A stretch of 64,000 nt of DNA. Source: Rhizobium herbae (GTDB lineage Bacteria > Pseudomonadota > Alphaproteobacteria > Rhizobiales > Rhizobiaceae). The notes beneath the pieces are model-generated. The model saw only the letters and a list, made by a program, of their open reading frames with translations, was not told the origin of the DNA and searched no databases. Within the stretch, counting starts at the first letter, position 1; each line of letters opens with the position of its first letter. Below are positions 16,439 to 23,982 of this stretch, in pieces. The stretch is taken from the NCBI RefSeq assembly GCF_019511375.1, contig NZ_JAEUAO010000003.1, positions 496,001-560,000 on the forward strand, given 5' to 3'. Made by a program: the position numbers and the translations under genes.

Positions 16439-19132
16439 TCAATCTTCTGTTCCTTGACCAGAGCGGACCGCGGCATACCTTCGAGCGACGGGAAAGTTGC
16501 CGTCCGAGGCGCGTAATGCCTCGATGCGTCGCTCCCACGCGACAGCACCCTGGTGCTTGGCCATAGCGCGCGCTGACTCAAGAGCTTCGCGGCTTGCTTC
16601 CGCCGTGGAGTCAGCCCGCATGGCAGCAATGCGCATGAATTCTGGCCCGCACCACAGGCTTCCTTTCGTTTCAAGTCTCTCGAGCAACTCATCGCTCAAT
16701 GCGGCAGGCGTAAGCGACGCGAAAACTTCCGCTTGCATCGCTGTCGCGTCCCTGGGGAACACGTTCGTTCCAGTCAGTATCGCTGCAAACCCGTCCGACC
16801 ATGCCTGCCAATGTCTGAGGCCACGCTTTGTTGCCCGCCGTACTAGATCGCGGTTCCACTCGTCGGCCAATTCGCGTTCACCGCACCACATCGCCACAGG
16901 GATACATCCAATCGCTAGCCCGTAGCAGATCGACAGATCATGATCCAAGGCCAGTGCGTCCTCGGCGCAGTCCTTGGCAAGCTCCAGCGCGCGCTCGCTG
17001 TCGCCCTGCAACCAAGTTATGCGCATGAGAAGAGCAAGTACGGCGGTCTTGCCATCAACTTGCGCGTGGTTCGTATGATTTGCTCGAACCGGTGCGTCAT
17101 CACCTGCGATCACCTTCATCAAGAGGCGGAGGGACTCTTCCTGATTGCCGATGAAATGATGGGAAAGAGCGAGCATGTGATCGGCGGTCTGGATGTTTGC
17201 AAGTTCGCCGGTATCGTACGCGGGGCCTTTGAATCCCTCAGCCAAGGAAAGGCTCTCGTGATAATTCCCAAACAAGATGGCCCGTGCCCACAAGCCCCAG
17301 ACGGCACGAAGCTTATGACCTTGAAGGTCAAGCTCGTCGGCGATTTCGACCGCCCGCTTGAAGGCGTCATTCATGTCCTCGGTCGGTCCAGACGTGTGCC
17401 ACAGGGCGTGGCCAAAGGTCGCCAGTAGTTCAAGTTCCGCGGCCGAACCTACCAGATCAGTCCCCGAAATGGATGCCATCGCCCTCCGGGCAATGGCAAG
17501 ATATTCTGATGGCAAAGAGAGGTGGAACCAGATCGACGCCGACGCGACGACCAGATCCAGGCCAAGTTTGTGATCGCCCGACGTAAACGCCCAGTCGAAC
17601 ACCGCCCTGAGATCATCGACCCGCCAGCTATTGACGGCGAGCCATTGGGCTGGGTTCTTACCGTCCCAGGTCGTGATCTCCGACGAGAACAGCTTCAAGC
17701 ATTTCTGACCGTGCCGTTGCATGGTCTCGTTGAACTCGGCGCCCTTACCGAGCTTCTCCGCTGCGTAGAAGCGGGTGGTATCGAGCAGACGGTAAAGGGA
17801 AGACCGATCGCGACGATCCATCGTCACGAGGGATTTCTCGACCAAGGCCGTCAGGGCATCGAATACGACGAAATCTTCCAGACCGGGCCCCAGACACACT
17901 GCGATAGCCGAGTCGAGTTCGAACGAAGAACGGAAGACAGACAGGCGTCTGAAGACTGCCTTCTCTGTGTCGGATAGTAGCTCGTGGCTCCAATCCAGTG
18001 TAGCCCGAAGCGTCTGCTGGCGCGGCATGGCAGTTCGCCGACCTCTCGTGAGCACGGTGAACCGATCATCTAGCCGCCGGGCCATTTCCTGCACGTTGAG
18101 AAGGTCCATGCGCGAGGCGGCCATCTCCAAGGCCAGCGGTATCCCGTCGAGACGGCTGCAGATGTCCAGCACCGCCGGGACGTCGGAATCGGTGAGCTCG
18201 AAGCCGCTGGAACTCGCTTCAGCCTTGTTGCAGAATAGCTGGACGGCAGAAAACTCGCGAGCCTCCCTTGTGGTCATGCCGGTTGCGTATGCGGGTACTT
18301 CTAGCGTCTGCAGGCGGAAGATCGATTCTCCAGCGGCTCTGAGAGGTTCGCGGCTTGTGACCAGGATGTTCACACCCAGCGCGCCCTGCAGGATGGTTTC
18401 AGCCAGTCGCGCCACAGCGTCGACGACGTGCTCGCAATTATCGAAGACAATAAGGACAGTCTCGTCCGCAAGCGCCGCAACAATCGCCTGCTCGGCACTG
18501 CCCGAGACCGCGATGCCCAACTGACTGGAAAGCGCCGAGACGACGAGGGTGCCGCTGGCCAGGGGGGCCAGGTCAATGAAACAGCCAGCGATCTTTTGCT
18601 CGTTCGCCACCCGGTGAGCAACAGCCAGAGCGACAGTTGTCTTTCCGATCCCGCCCGGACCGGCGATTGTGACAAGTCGCCGATCAGGAAAGAGCTCGGA
18701 TAATCCGTGAACCACCTCATCACGGCCGATGATCCGGCCCAGGCTTGCCGGCAAGAAGTATGAAGGTCGAGGAGAAGCTGTCGGAACCGGAGCAGCTTGC
18801 GCCCCCGCGACAGAGACCGGAATCACCCACCGGTATCCGCGCCCAGTCTCGTTCTGGATAAAGCTGATACCGTCCGCTGTTTCGCCAAGGACCTTTCTCA
18901 GCGCGGACAAGTGAACCCTCATTGCATTCTCATCGACCGTCGCGTCAGGCCATGCCCGCTGCATCAACTGCTCTTTTGTGACCAGCTCTCCGGCTTTCTC
19001 CACGAGCAAGATCAGCAACTCCAGCGCACGGGCGCCTAGGCGGACGGGCTCGCCGTCAGCGAAGAGAGATCGTTTCGAAATGGAGAGGGTAAATCTGTCG
19101 AAGGTGAAGGTGCTGTCTTGCATGGCCATCAT
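16439..19132 (-). CDS. Large regulator: winged-helix DNA-binding domain + NTPase + helical repeats
   Basis: An 897-residue protein. Residues about 10-105 form an OmpR/CadC-type winged helix (RLGARALELLILLVEKAGELV, then MRVHLSALRKVLG and GRGYRWV). An NB-ARC-like STAND NTPase follows, with Walker A AGPGGIGKTT near residue 155 and Walker B LIVFDNCEHV. The rest is a long helical region resembling tetratricopeptide repeats. Such one-component ATPase regulators, common in rhizobia, are thought to switch on by ligand or partner binding. It is divergent from an AraC gene across 226 bases and may control it. Start codons at 19132, 19129 and 19123 cannot be told apart; none has a good ribosome site. 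Confidence 0.85.
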   Translation of the reverse strand: MMAMQDSTFTFDRFTLSISKRSLFADGEPVRLGARALELLILLVEKAGELVTKEQLMQRAWPDATVDENAMRVHLSALRKVLGETADGISFIQNETGRGYRWVIPVSVAGAQAAPVPTASPRPSYFLPASLGRIIGRDEVVHGLSELFPDRRLVTIAGPGGIGKTTVALAVAHRVANEQKIAGCFIDLAPLASGTLVVSALSSQLGIAVSGSAEQAIVAALADETVLIVFDNCEHVVDAVARLAETILQGALGVNILVTSREPLRAAGESIFRLQTLEVPAYATGMTTREAREFSAVQLFCNKAEASSSGFELTDSDVPAVLDICSRLDGIPLALEMAASRMDLLNVQEMARRLDDRFTVLTRGRRTAMPRQQTLRATLDWSHELLSDTEKAVFRRLSVFRSSFELDSAIAVCLGPGLEDFVVFDALTALVEKSLVTMDRRDRSSLYRLLDTTRFYAAEKLGKGAEFNETMQRHGQKCLKLFSSEITTWDGKNPAQWLAVNSWRVDDLRAVFDWAFTSGDHKLGLDLVVASASIWFHLSLPSEYLAIARRAMASISGTDLVGSAAELELLATFGHALWHTSGPTEDMNDAFKRAVEIADELDLQGHKLRAVWGLWARAILFGNYHESLSLAEGFKGPAYDTGELANIQTADHMLALSHHFIGNQEESLRLLMKVIAGDDAPVRANHTNHAQVDGKTAVLALLMRITWLQGDSERALELAKDCAEDALALDHDLSICYGLAIGCIPVAMWCGERELADEWNRDLVRRATKRGLRHWQAWSDGFAAILTGTNVFPRDATAMQAEVFASLTPAALSDELLERLETKGSLWCGPEFMRIAAMRADSTAEASREALESARAMAKHQGAVAWERRIEALRASDGNFPVARRYAAVRSGQGTED

Positions 19133-19358
19133 TAGAGAGGGGCGATCTTCTGTCAGATCCTTTTAGCAACAACGAGAAGCGCCGTCTTCCAAGAGATTCC
19201 TGTTTTTCGTTCCCGGCGCTCCTCGCCGCCACGCAAAGCGCCATTAAGCCCCTTTGCAACTCTTCACAAAGCTTAAGTCACGCTCCGAACGAGGCCTGGG
19301 TTAGAAGTTGGTCATCGACAAGGCGATTGCCGTTCCAACCGACCGAAAGGAGTTCTCA

Positions 19359-19898
19359 ATGTCTTTTTACCGCGTTACGGAAACTGGTCCCATCTCTCCT
19401 GTCTCTCTCTCCGATCTTCCCGACGGCATAGCCTCCAGCATCAAGCAGCTTCTGGAACAGGCGAACGTCGAGGTGGATCGCGACATTGAAGCGGTGCGCG
19501 CCTGCCTTGCTAAGGCCCGGGCGCTCCTTCGCTCGGAGCCGAAAGAGAACGCGATGGGTGGCCTGGCCCCCTGGCAGATGAAGCGGGCCATCCAGTACAT
19601 CAAGTGCAATCTCTCCGAGACGATACGTTGCGAAGATCTGGCTGCCGTCTGCCGACTTAGCGTTAGCCACTTCTCCAAGACATTCCGTCAAAGCTTCGGC
19701 GTCACTCCTCATGCCTACGTGCAGCAGATGCGAGTCGAGCGCTCGAAGGCGCTTCTGGCGGAGACGAACGAACCTCTCGCGCAGATCGCGCTCGAAGTAG
19801 GCTTGGCCGATCAGGCTCACTTCTCGCGGCTTTTCCGACAGTCGACTGGCGAAACTCCAAGCCACTGGCGCCGCACTCATTTCGCCCCCGCTGAATGA
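19359..19898 (+). CDS. AraC-family transcriptional regulator
   Basis: A 179-residue protein whose C-terminal 100 residues form the double helix-turn-helix of AraC regulators (LAAVCRLSVSHFSKTFRQSFG, then LAQIALEVGLADQAHFSRLFR and GETPSHWRR). The N-terminal 70 residues are too short for a cupin sensor domain and resemble no ligand domain I know, so this is a short AraC type. AAGGAG precedes the ATG at 19359. Its stop overlaps the start of the next gene (ATGA), so both are made together. The large regulator at 16439-19132 is divergent. Confidence 0.85.
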   Translation: MSFYRVTETGPISPVSLSDLPDGIASSIKQLLEQANVEVDRDIEAVRACLAKARALLRSEPKENAMGGLAPWQMKRAIQYIKCNLSETIRCEDLAAVCRLSVSHFSKTFRQSFGVTPHAYVQQMRVERSKALLAETNEPLAQIALEVGLADQAHFSRLFRQSTGETPSHWRRTHFAPAE

Positions 19899-20872
19899 AC
19901 CAGAACCCCTCAAGTATAGCGAAGTCCGATATGGCTCTTCACATTACATCCGCCTCCTCCAACCCGGTCCTCGACACTTTGACACAGGAATTCTTGGACC
20001 GGTACTCTGGTCCCGCCAAGGACATTGATGAGTTGAGAGGTCGTTTCCATGACCTGCAGGAGGATTGTGATGCACCCCTTGCGAGCGTCCACGATCTCAA
20101 TTTCCCACGCGAGCAATATCAAGCAAGCGGGCGTCTGATGCTGCCCCTTGGATTAGCGCCGTCCCCCTGCCCAATCCTTCTCTTCTACTGCTCGAGCGGG
20201 CGTAAAGAACAGGGCCCGCTCAACGGTGAACGACTCTGCCGCGACCTTGCGGCAGGTGGTGGCGTCGCAGTGCTTTGCGTAGACGTCAGCGAGGGAGATT
20301 TCGGCACGAGGGTCGAGGTGGCCTATAGCGCTCTTTGCGGCGTTATCGAAATAAGCCGGTCGATGGGACTGGACCCGACCCGTATAGCTGTCGCTGGGGA
20401 CGGCATTGGCGGAAACATTGCTGCGTCGCTGTGCATGATGGCGAAAGACCGCAGCGGTCCCGTGATCTTGCTCCAGATCCTCTTCAATCCTGCCCTCTCC
20501 GACAAGTTTGACACACTGTCTTACCAGTCCTTCGCCGAAGGACCCTGGATGACAGAAAAGCTGATGTCGCAGTTTTTTGACGAGCTTGCACCATTGGCTA
20601 GCGTGCACGTACCGTCCCCAAAGGACGCGTCCATTCGCAGCCTTGAAGGGATGCCGCCAACATTGATCATGACGGCTGAAAACGACGTGGCTAGAGATGA
20701 AGGTGAGGCCTATGCGCGTAAACTGATGCAGGCCGGAGTAAGAGTGAGCGCGGTAAGGTTCCTGGGCACGATCCATGATTTTGCAGTACTGGACCCGCTG
20801 GCAGATACCCCCGCCGCACTAGGAGCCGTTTCGTATGCCGTAGCGGCTTTGAAGAGCGCTTTCGCGCGGTGA
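19895..20872 (+). CDS. Alpha/beta-hydrolase-fold protein (HSL family), catalytic residues replaced
   Basis: A 325-residue protein with the overall layout of hormone-sensitive-lipase-type esterases. The nucleophile elbow that should read GDSAGG is GDGIGG (Ser replaced by Gly), and the HGGG oxyanion-hole motif is replaced by YCSSGRK. The acid (TAENDVARDEGEAYA) and His (GTIHDFAVLD) positions are kept. By family knowledge such a protein should not be a working esterase; it may bind a ligand or act as a partner of the AraC regulator it is coupled to. A sequencing change at one site could explain the Ser but not the loss of both motifs. Confidence 0.75.
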   Translation: MNQNPSSIAKSDMALHITSASSNPVLDTLTQEFLDRYSGPAKDIDELRGRFHDLQEDCDAPLASVHDLNFPREQYQASGRLMLPLGLAPSPCPILLFYCSSGRKEQGPLNGERLCRDLAAGGGVAVLCVDVSEGDFGTRVEVAYSALCGVIEISRSMGLDPTRIAVAGDGIGGNIAASLCMMAKDRSGPVILLQILFNPALSDKFDTLSYQSFAEGPWMTEKLMSQFFDELAPLASVHVPSPKDASIRSLEGMPPTLIMTAENDVARDEGEAYARKLMQAGVRVSAVRFLGTIHDFAVLDPLADTPAALGAVSYAVAALKSAFAR

Positions 20873-20878
20873 CCCCGC

Positions 20879-21137
20879 GTGGCGCGTCGGGCGGTTGAAA
20901 AGCCAAGGTGCGAGGGTGAGGCTTTCGCTGTCCGCGATGACGATGCCGGCATCGATGAACTGATCGGCCGGTTGAAGACCATCGACGCCGATGCGATCGC
21001 GCTTGAGGCGATGGGCGGCTTCGAGACGCAGGCTGTGGCGGAGCCGGATTGCCGTCCTCGACACCAATCTCGACGGTCATATCCGCAAGACGCCGATATG
21101 GCGAGTGCGGGAAACGCTGCTGCGTAACGACCGGTAA
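20879..21137 (+). pseudogene. IS110-family transposase remnant with internal deletion
   Basis: The first part, in the frame of 20879, reads AFAVRDDDAGIDELIGRL and ALEAMGGFET, the N-terminal DEDD region of IS110 transposases. A frame change near 21035 joins it to LDTNLDGHIRKTPIWRVRET, which matches the later part of the same family (the segment before the VPGVG motif), ending at a stop at 21137. The middle of the gene, including the central acidic residues, is missing. No intact IS is present. Confidence 0.65.
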
Positions 21138-21223
21138 CTGAAATTGGAGCGGTGCGCCATCCATTCCCGGGCGAGTCGCCATCCTGTAGCGTCTAGTCTT
21201 GTATCGGCCCCGATTGGTGCTAT

Positions 21224-21243
21224 ATGTAGGTACATACCTACAT
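21224..21243. promoter_or_regulatory. Palindrome, probable autoregulatory operator of the TA pair
   Basis: ATGTAGGT-ACAT-ACCTACAT: perfect 8-bp arms around a 4-base spacer, ending 14 bases before the antitoxin ATG. Type II antitoxin-toxin complexes commonly repress by binding such a site. Confidence 0.65.
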
Positions 21244-21257
21244 GGGAGTGCCGTGCC

Positions 21258-21506
21258 ATGTCCACCCTCACAAGCCGTGAACTCAATCATGATGTCAGCA
21301 GCGCCAAGAAAGCCGCGCAAAACGGACCTGTGATCATCACCGACCGGGGTAAGCCGTCGCACGTGCTGATGACCTACGACGACTTCAAGCGTCTCTCCGG
21401 AAAGCGCCGCAGCCTGGTCGAGGCCCTGGCCATGCCCGGGCTTTCCGAAATCGATTTTTCGCCGGAGCGTGTTGAGATTGTTTCGCGCGCGGTGGATCTG
21501 TCTTGA
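21258..21506 (+). CDS. Type II antitoxin, Phd/YefM family
   Basis: An 82-residue protein with the Phd/YefM opening (TSRELNHDVSSAKKAA) and the core PVIITDRGKPSHVLMTYDDF, followed by a flexible C-terminal tail expected to wrap the toxin. The ATG at 21258 was chosen because the palindromic operator lies just upstream and longer frames would cross it. The stop overlaps the start of a PIN-domain toxin, the standard order of these pairs. It neutralises the toxin and, with it, should repress the operon. Confidence 0.88.
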   Translation: MSTLTSRELNHDVSSAKKAAQNGPVIITDRGKPSHVLMTYDDFKRLSGKRRSLVEALAMPGLSEIDFSPERVEIVSRAVDLS

Positions 21507-21925
21507 CCTATTTGCTCGATACCAATGTCGTCTCGGAACTACGAAAGATCGGTGACGGCAAGGCCGACGCCAATGTCGTCGACTGGGTCGGTCGGGAAGA
21601 TGCGGCATCTTTCTTCCTCTCGGCGATCACCATCCTGGAGCTGGAGCGGGGTATCCTTGGCGTGCAGCGGCGCGATGCTCGCCAAGGCGCGCGGTTGCGG
21701 ACCTGGCTCGACAGTCATGTCCGGCCAGAATTTGCCGGCCGCATCGTTCCCATCGACGATGCCATCGCGACACGCTGCGCCCATCTGCACATTCCCGATC
21801 GGCGCAATGAAGTCGATGCTTTGATTGCGGCGACAGCCCTCGTTCATGGGCTCACAGTGGTCACCCGCAACGTCAAAGACTTCGAGGGAACAGGCGCAAT
21901 CATCGTCGATCCCTGGCTGGGTTGA
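21503..21925 (+). CDS. Type II toxin, PIN-domain ribonuclease (VapC/FitB type)
   Basis: A 140-residue PIN nuclease. The acidic active-site residues are visible: Asp in YLLDTNVVSE at the N-terminus, Glu in ILELERG, Asp in NEVDALIAATA and Asp in TRNVKDFEG. The start is a TTG at 21503 overlapping the antitoxin stop; no ATG fits before the LLDTN motif, so TTG initiation by coupling is likely. Relatives cleave specific tRNA or rRNA sites; the target here is unknown. All four acidic residues are present, so it looks active. Confidence 0.88.
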   Translation: MTYLLDTNVVSELRKIGDGKADANVVDWVGREDAASFFLSAITILELERGILGVQRRDARQGARLRTWLDSHVRPEFAGRIVPIDDAIATRCAHLHIPDRRNEVDALIAATALVHGLTVVTRNVKDFEGTGAIIVDPWLG

Positions 21926-21989
21926 TTTCGCAGGGTGCGGTTTAAACACTTTAGGACAATATTACCGCACCGCCCGTCGTCGTCTCGAG

Positions 21990-22018
21990 ATGTCCGATAA
22001 GCTTGCCTTATCGGACAT
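21990..22018. repeat. Inverted repeat with the form of a tyrosine-recombinase core site
   Basis: ATGTCCGATAA - GCTTGCC - TTATCGGACAT: perfect 11-bp arms around a 7-base spacer. It lies 65 bases after the toxin gene and immediately upstream of a tyrosine-recombinase reading frame. Two binding arms of 11-13 bp around a 6-8 bp crossover region is the general design of such sites (Cre, Flp, Xer). No T-run follows, so a terminator is less likely, though a bidirectional hairpin cannot be excluded. Confidence 0.5.
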
Positions 22019-22028
22019 AGGCTGATAG

Positions 22029-23145
22029 CCTCCCGAACCATGCATAATCCCCTGGCAAACACGAATCGACGAAATCGCCGATGGCGATCTTTCCGACAGC
22101 GTCGATCGCGTAATTGAGACGGCCGTCTCACTTCCCGCGCCGCAGGCGACAGTCGCCCCCGGGCCGACGTCCCGTGTCCCGCCGCGGCTGGAGGCCCTCG
22201 TCGAAACCGCGACGGCCTACGCCAACGCCGCGAGCTCCGACAACACCCGCAGCGCCTATGCCAAGGATTTTTCGCATTTCACCGCCTGGTGCCGCCGGGA
22301 AGGTTTTGAGCCGCTGCCGCCGTCGAGCCAGGTTATCGGCCTCTATATCGGCGCCTGCCGCAGGCAGTGCGGCCGGCGATCGGAAGCGCAATGCCCCTGC
22401 CCTCTCGGTCGCGACGATCGAGCGGCGGCTTTCCGGCCTCGCCTGGAACTTTAGCCAGCGCGGCGTGCCGATGGATCGCGCCGATCGGCATATCGCCACG
22501 GTGCTCGCCGGCATTCGCCGCAAGCATGCAAAGCCGCCACGGCAGAAGGAAGCCGTGCTCGGCGACGACATCAAGGCGATGGTCAACACGCTCGGCCATG
22601 ATCTCAGGGGTCTGCGCGACCGGGCCATCCTGCTGCTGGGCTTCGCCGGCGGCCTGCGGCGCTCCGAGATCGTCGGCCTCGACGTCGTGCGCGACGACCA
22701 TCTGGATGGGAACCACAGCGACGGCCGTGGCTGGATCGAGATCTTTCCGGAGGGCGTGCTGCTGACGCTGCGCGGCAAGACCGGCTGGCGTGAGGTCGAG
22801 GTCGGTCGCGGCGCCGCCGAGCAGGCCTGCCCGGTCGCCGCCCTCGAAAGCTGGATCCGCTTTGGCCGCATCGCCAGTGGCGTCGAACGGCTCTCCGACA
22901 AGCATGTCGCCCGCCTGGTCAAGCAGACCGCTCTCGCCGCCGGCGTCCGCTCCGATCTGCCCGAAGCCGAACGGGCCCTGCTGTTCTCAGGTCACTCGCT
23001 GCGGGCCGGCCTTGCCTCCTCGGCCGACATAGAGGAGCGTTATGTGCAAAAGCAGCTGGGCCACGCCTCGGCCGAGATGACGCGCAAGTATCAGCGGCGG
23101 CGCGACCGTTTTCGCACAAATCTCACCAACGCATCAGGGCTTTAA
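22029..23145 (+). pseudogene. Tyrosine recombinase (phage-integrase family), frameshifted
   Basis: The N-terminal SAM-like core-binding domain reads in one frame (RIDEIADGDLSDSVDRVIE, later SDNTRSAYAKDFSHFTAWC and SQVIGLYIG). At about 22355 the coding shifts to a second frame that carries LSVATIERRLSGLAWNF and the whole catalytic domain. Catalytic residues are present there: Arg in GGLRRSEIVGL, HxxR as GHSLRAG, His in LGHASAEM and the Tyr nucleophile in TRKYQRR. No ATG or good start is seen for the first frame after a stop at 22026-22028. Thus the catalytic domain is intact, but the gene is probably dead unless the frameshift is a sequencing error. Confidence 0.75.
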
Positions 23146-23547
23146 GAGACCCTCCCTTTCCGCGGGAATGAGATCGTTACAAAATCGGTGGCGAGGTCAA
23201 TAACGATGGCAGCTGTTGGCCCGAACGCGAACGGGCTGCAAGCCGAGGAACGAACGAGACGCTCGCGGTGCTCAGCGAGATAGTCAAACCATCTCGCTGA
23301 TGTTCCGGATTCAGAGGTTTCCCACGGTGTGTAGCATCTAAAGGGCGGTGGGAGAGATCGAGGTTTGCCCACACCAGAGTGATTCTGGCGGGCTTAGAGC
23401 AAAATTGAACAGAAGGAGTGCCCTCGGCCTGGGCTTCCTGGACGTTTGTAATCCCGGCCAGTCAAGTGTTTGTTGCATTCTGGAAAGAAGTTGTCATGGT
23501 GCGAGTCAACGCATGATTGAATTCTTCACGTCAGGGAGCGCACTAGC
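23146..23547. other. Intergenic region upstream of the RiPP-type operon
   Basis: No gene seen on either strand. This stretch must hold the promoter for the XRE-SARP-peptide-YcaO-TfuA unit. I found no clear dyad with confidence. The border between the recombinase remnant and the new operon lies here. Confidence 0.5.
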
Positions 23548-23982
23548 ATGGCAAAAGGCACGCCACATCAAATCGATATCCACGTTGGCAATCGCTTGAG
23601 GTCGCGGCGCCTTGTGTTGGGAATGAGCCAGGAAAAGCTGGGAGACCATTTGGGCATCACCTTCCAGCAGATCCAGAAGTATGAAAAGGGTACCAATCGG
23701 ATCAGCGCGAGCAAATTGCAGGCGGCCGCAGCAGTTTTGGGCGTTCCGGTAACCTATTTCTTCCAGGATCAGCAGTCGGCGCCGGATCTCCAAGAGGTTG
23801 ACGAAATTGGGACATTCCTCCTTTCGCGCGATGGAGTGACCCTTAATCGAGCCTTCACGTCGATCAAAAGTAAGAAGGTCCGGCAAACTATCATTACCCT
23901 GACCAAGGCGCTGGCGGGCGCCGATGACATTGGCATTCAAATTGCAGATGCGGCGCCCCATTCAACCAACGTCCTTAGGTGA
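23548..23982 (+). CDS. XRE-family helix-turn-helix regulator
   Basis: A 144-residue protein with a Cro/C1-type HTH in its first 75 residues (NRLRSRRLVLGMSQEKLGDH, then LGITFQQIQKYEKGTNRIS), followed by VPVTYFF and a C-terminal helical part. The layout is that of the small XRE regulators abundant in rhizobia. The start follows GGGAGCG. Its stop overlaps the GTG of the SARP-type gene (positions 23979-23982), so it is the first gene of a translationally linked operon ending with YcaO and TfuA. It probably regulates that operon; whether as repressor or activator is unknown. Confidence 0.9.
   Translation: MAKGTPHQIDIHVGNRLRSRRLVLGMSQEKLGDHLGITFQQIQKYEKGTNRISASKLQAAAAVLGVPVTYFFQDQQSAPDLQEVDEIGTFLLSRDGVTLNRAFTSIKSKKVRQTIITLTKALAGADDIGIQIADAAPHSTNVLR

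Noticed and set aside
21990..22018. Reading the 11-bp inverted repeat as a plain terminator of the toxin operon
   Set aside because: Neither strand shows a T-run, and arm and spacer lengths fit a recombinase core site better. The terminator reading is not fully excluded.
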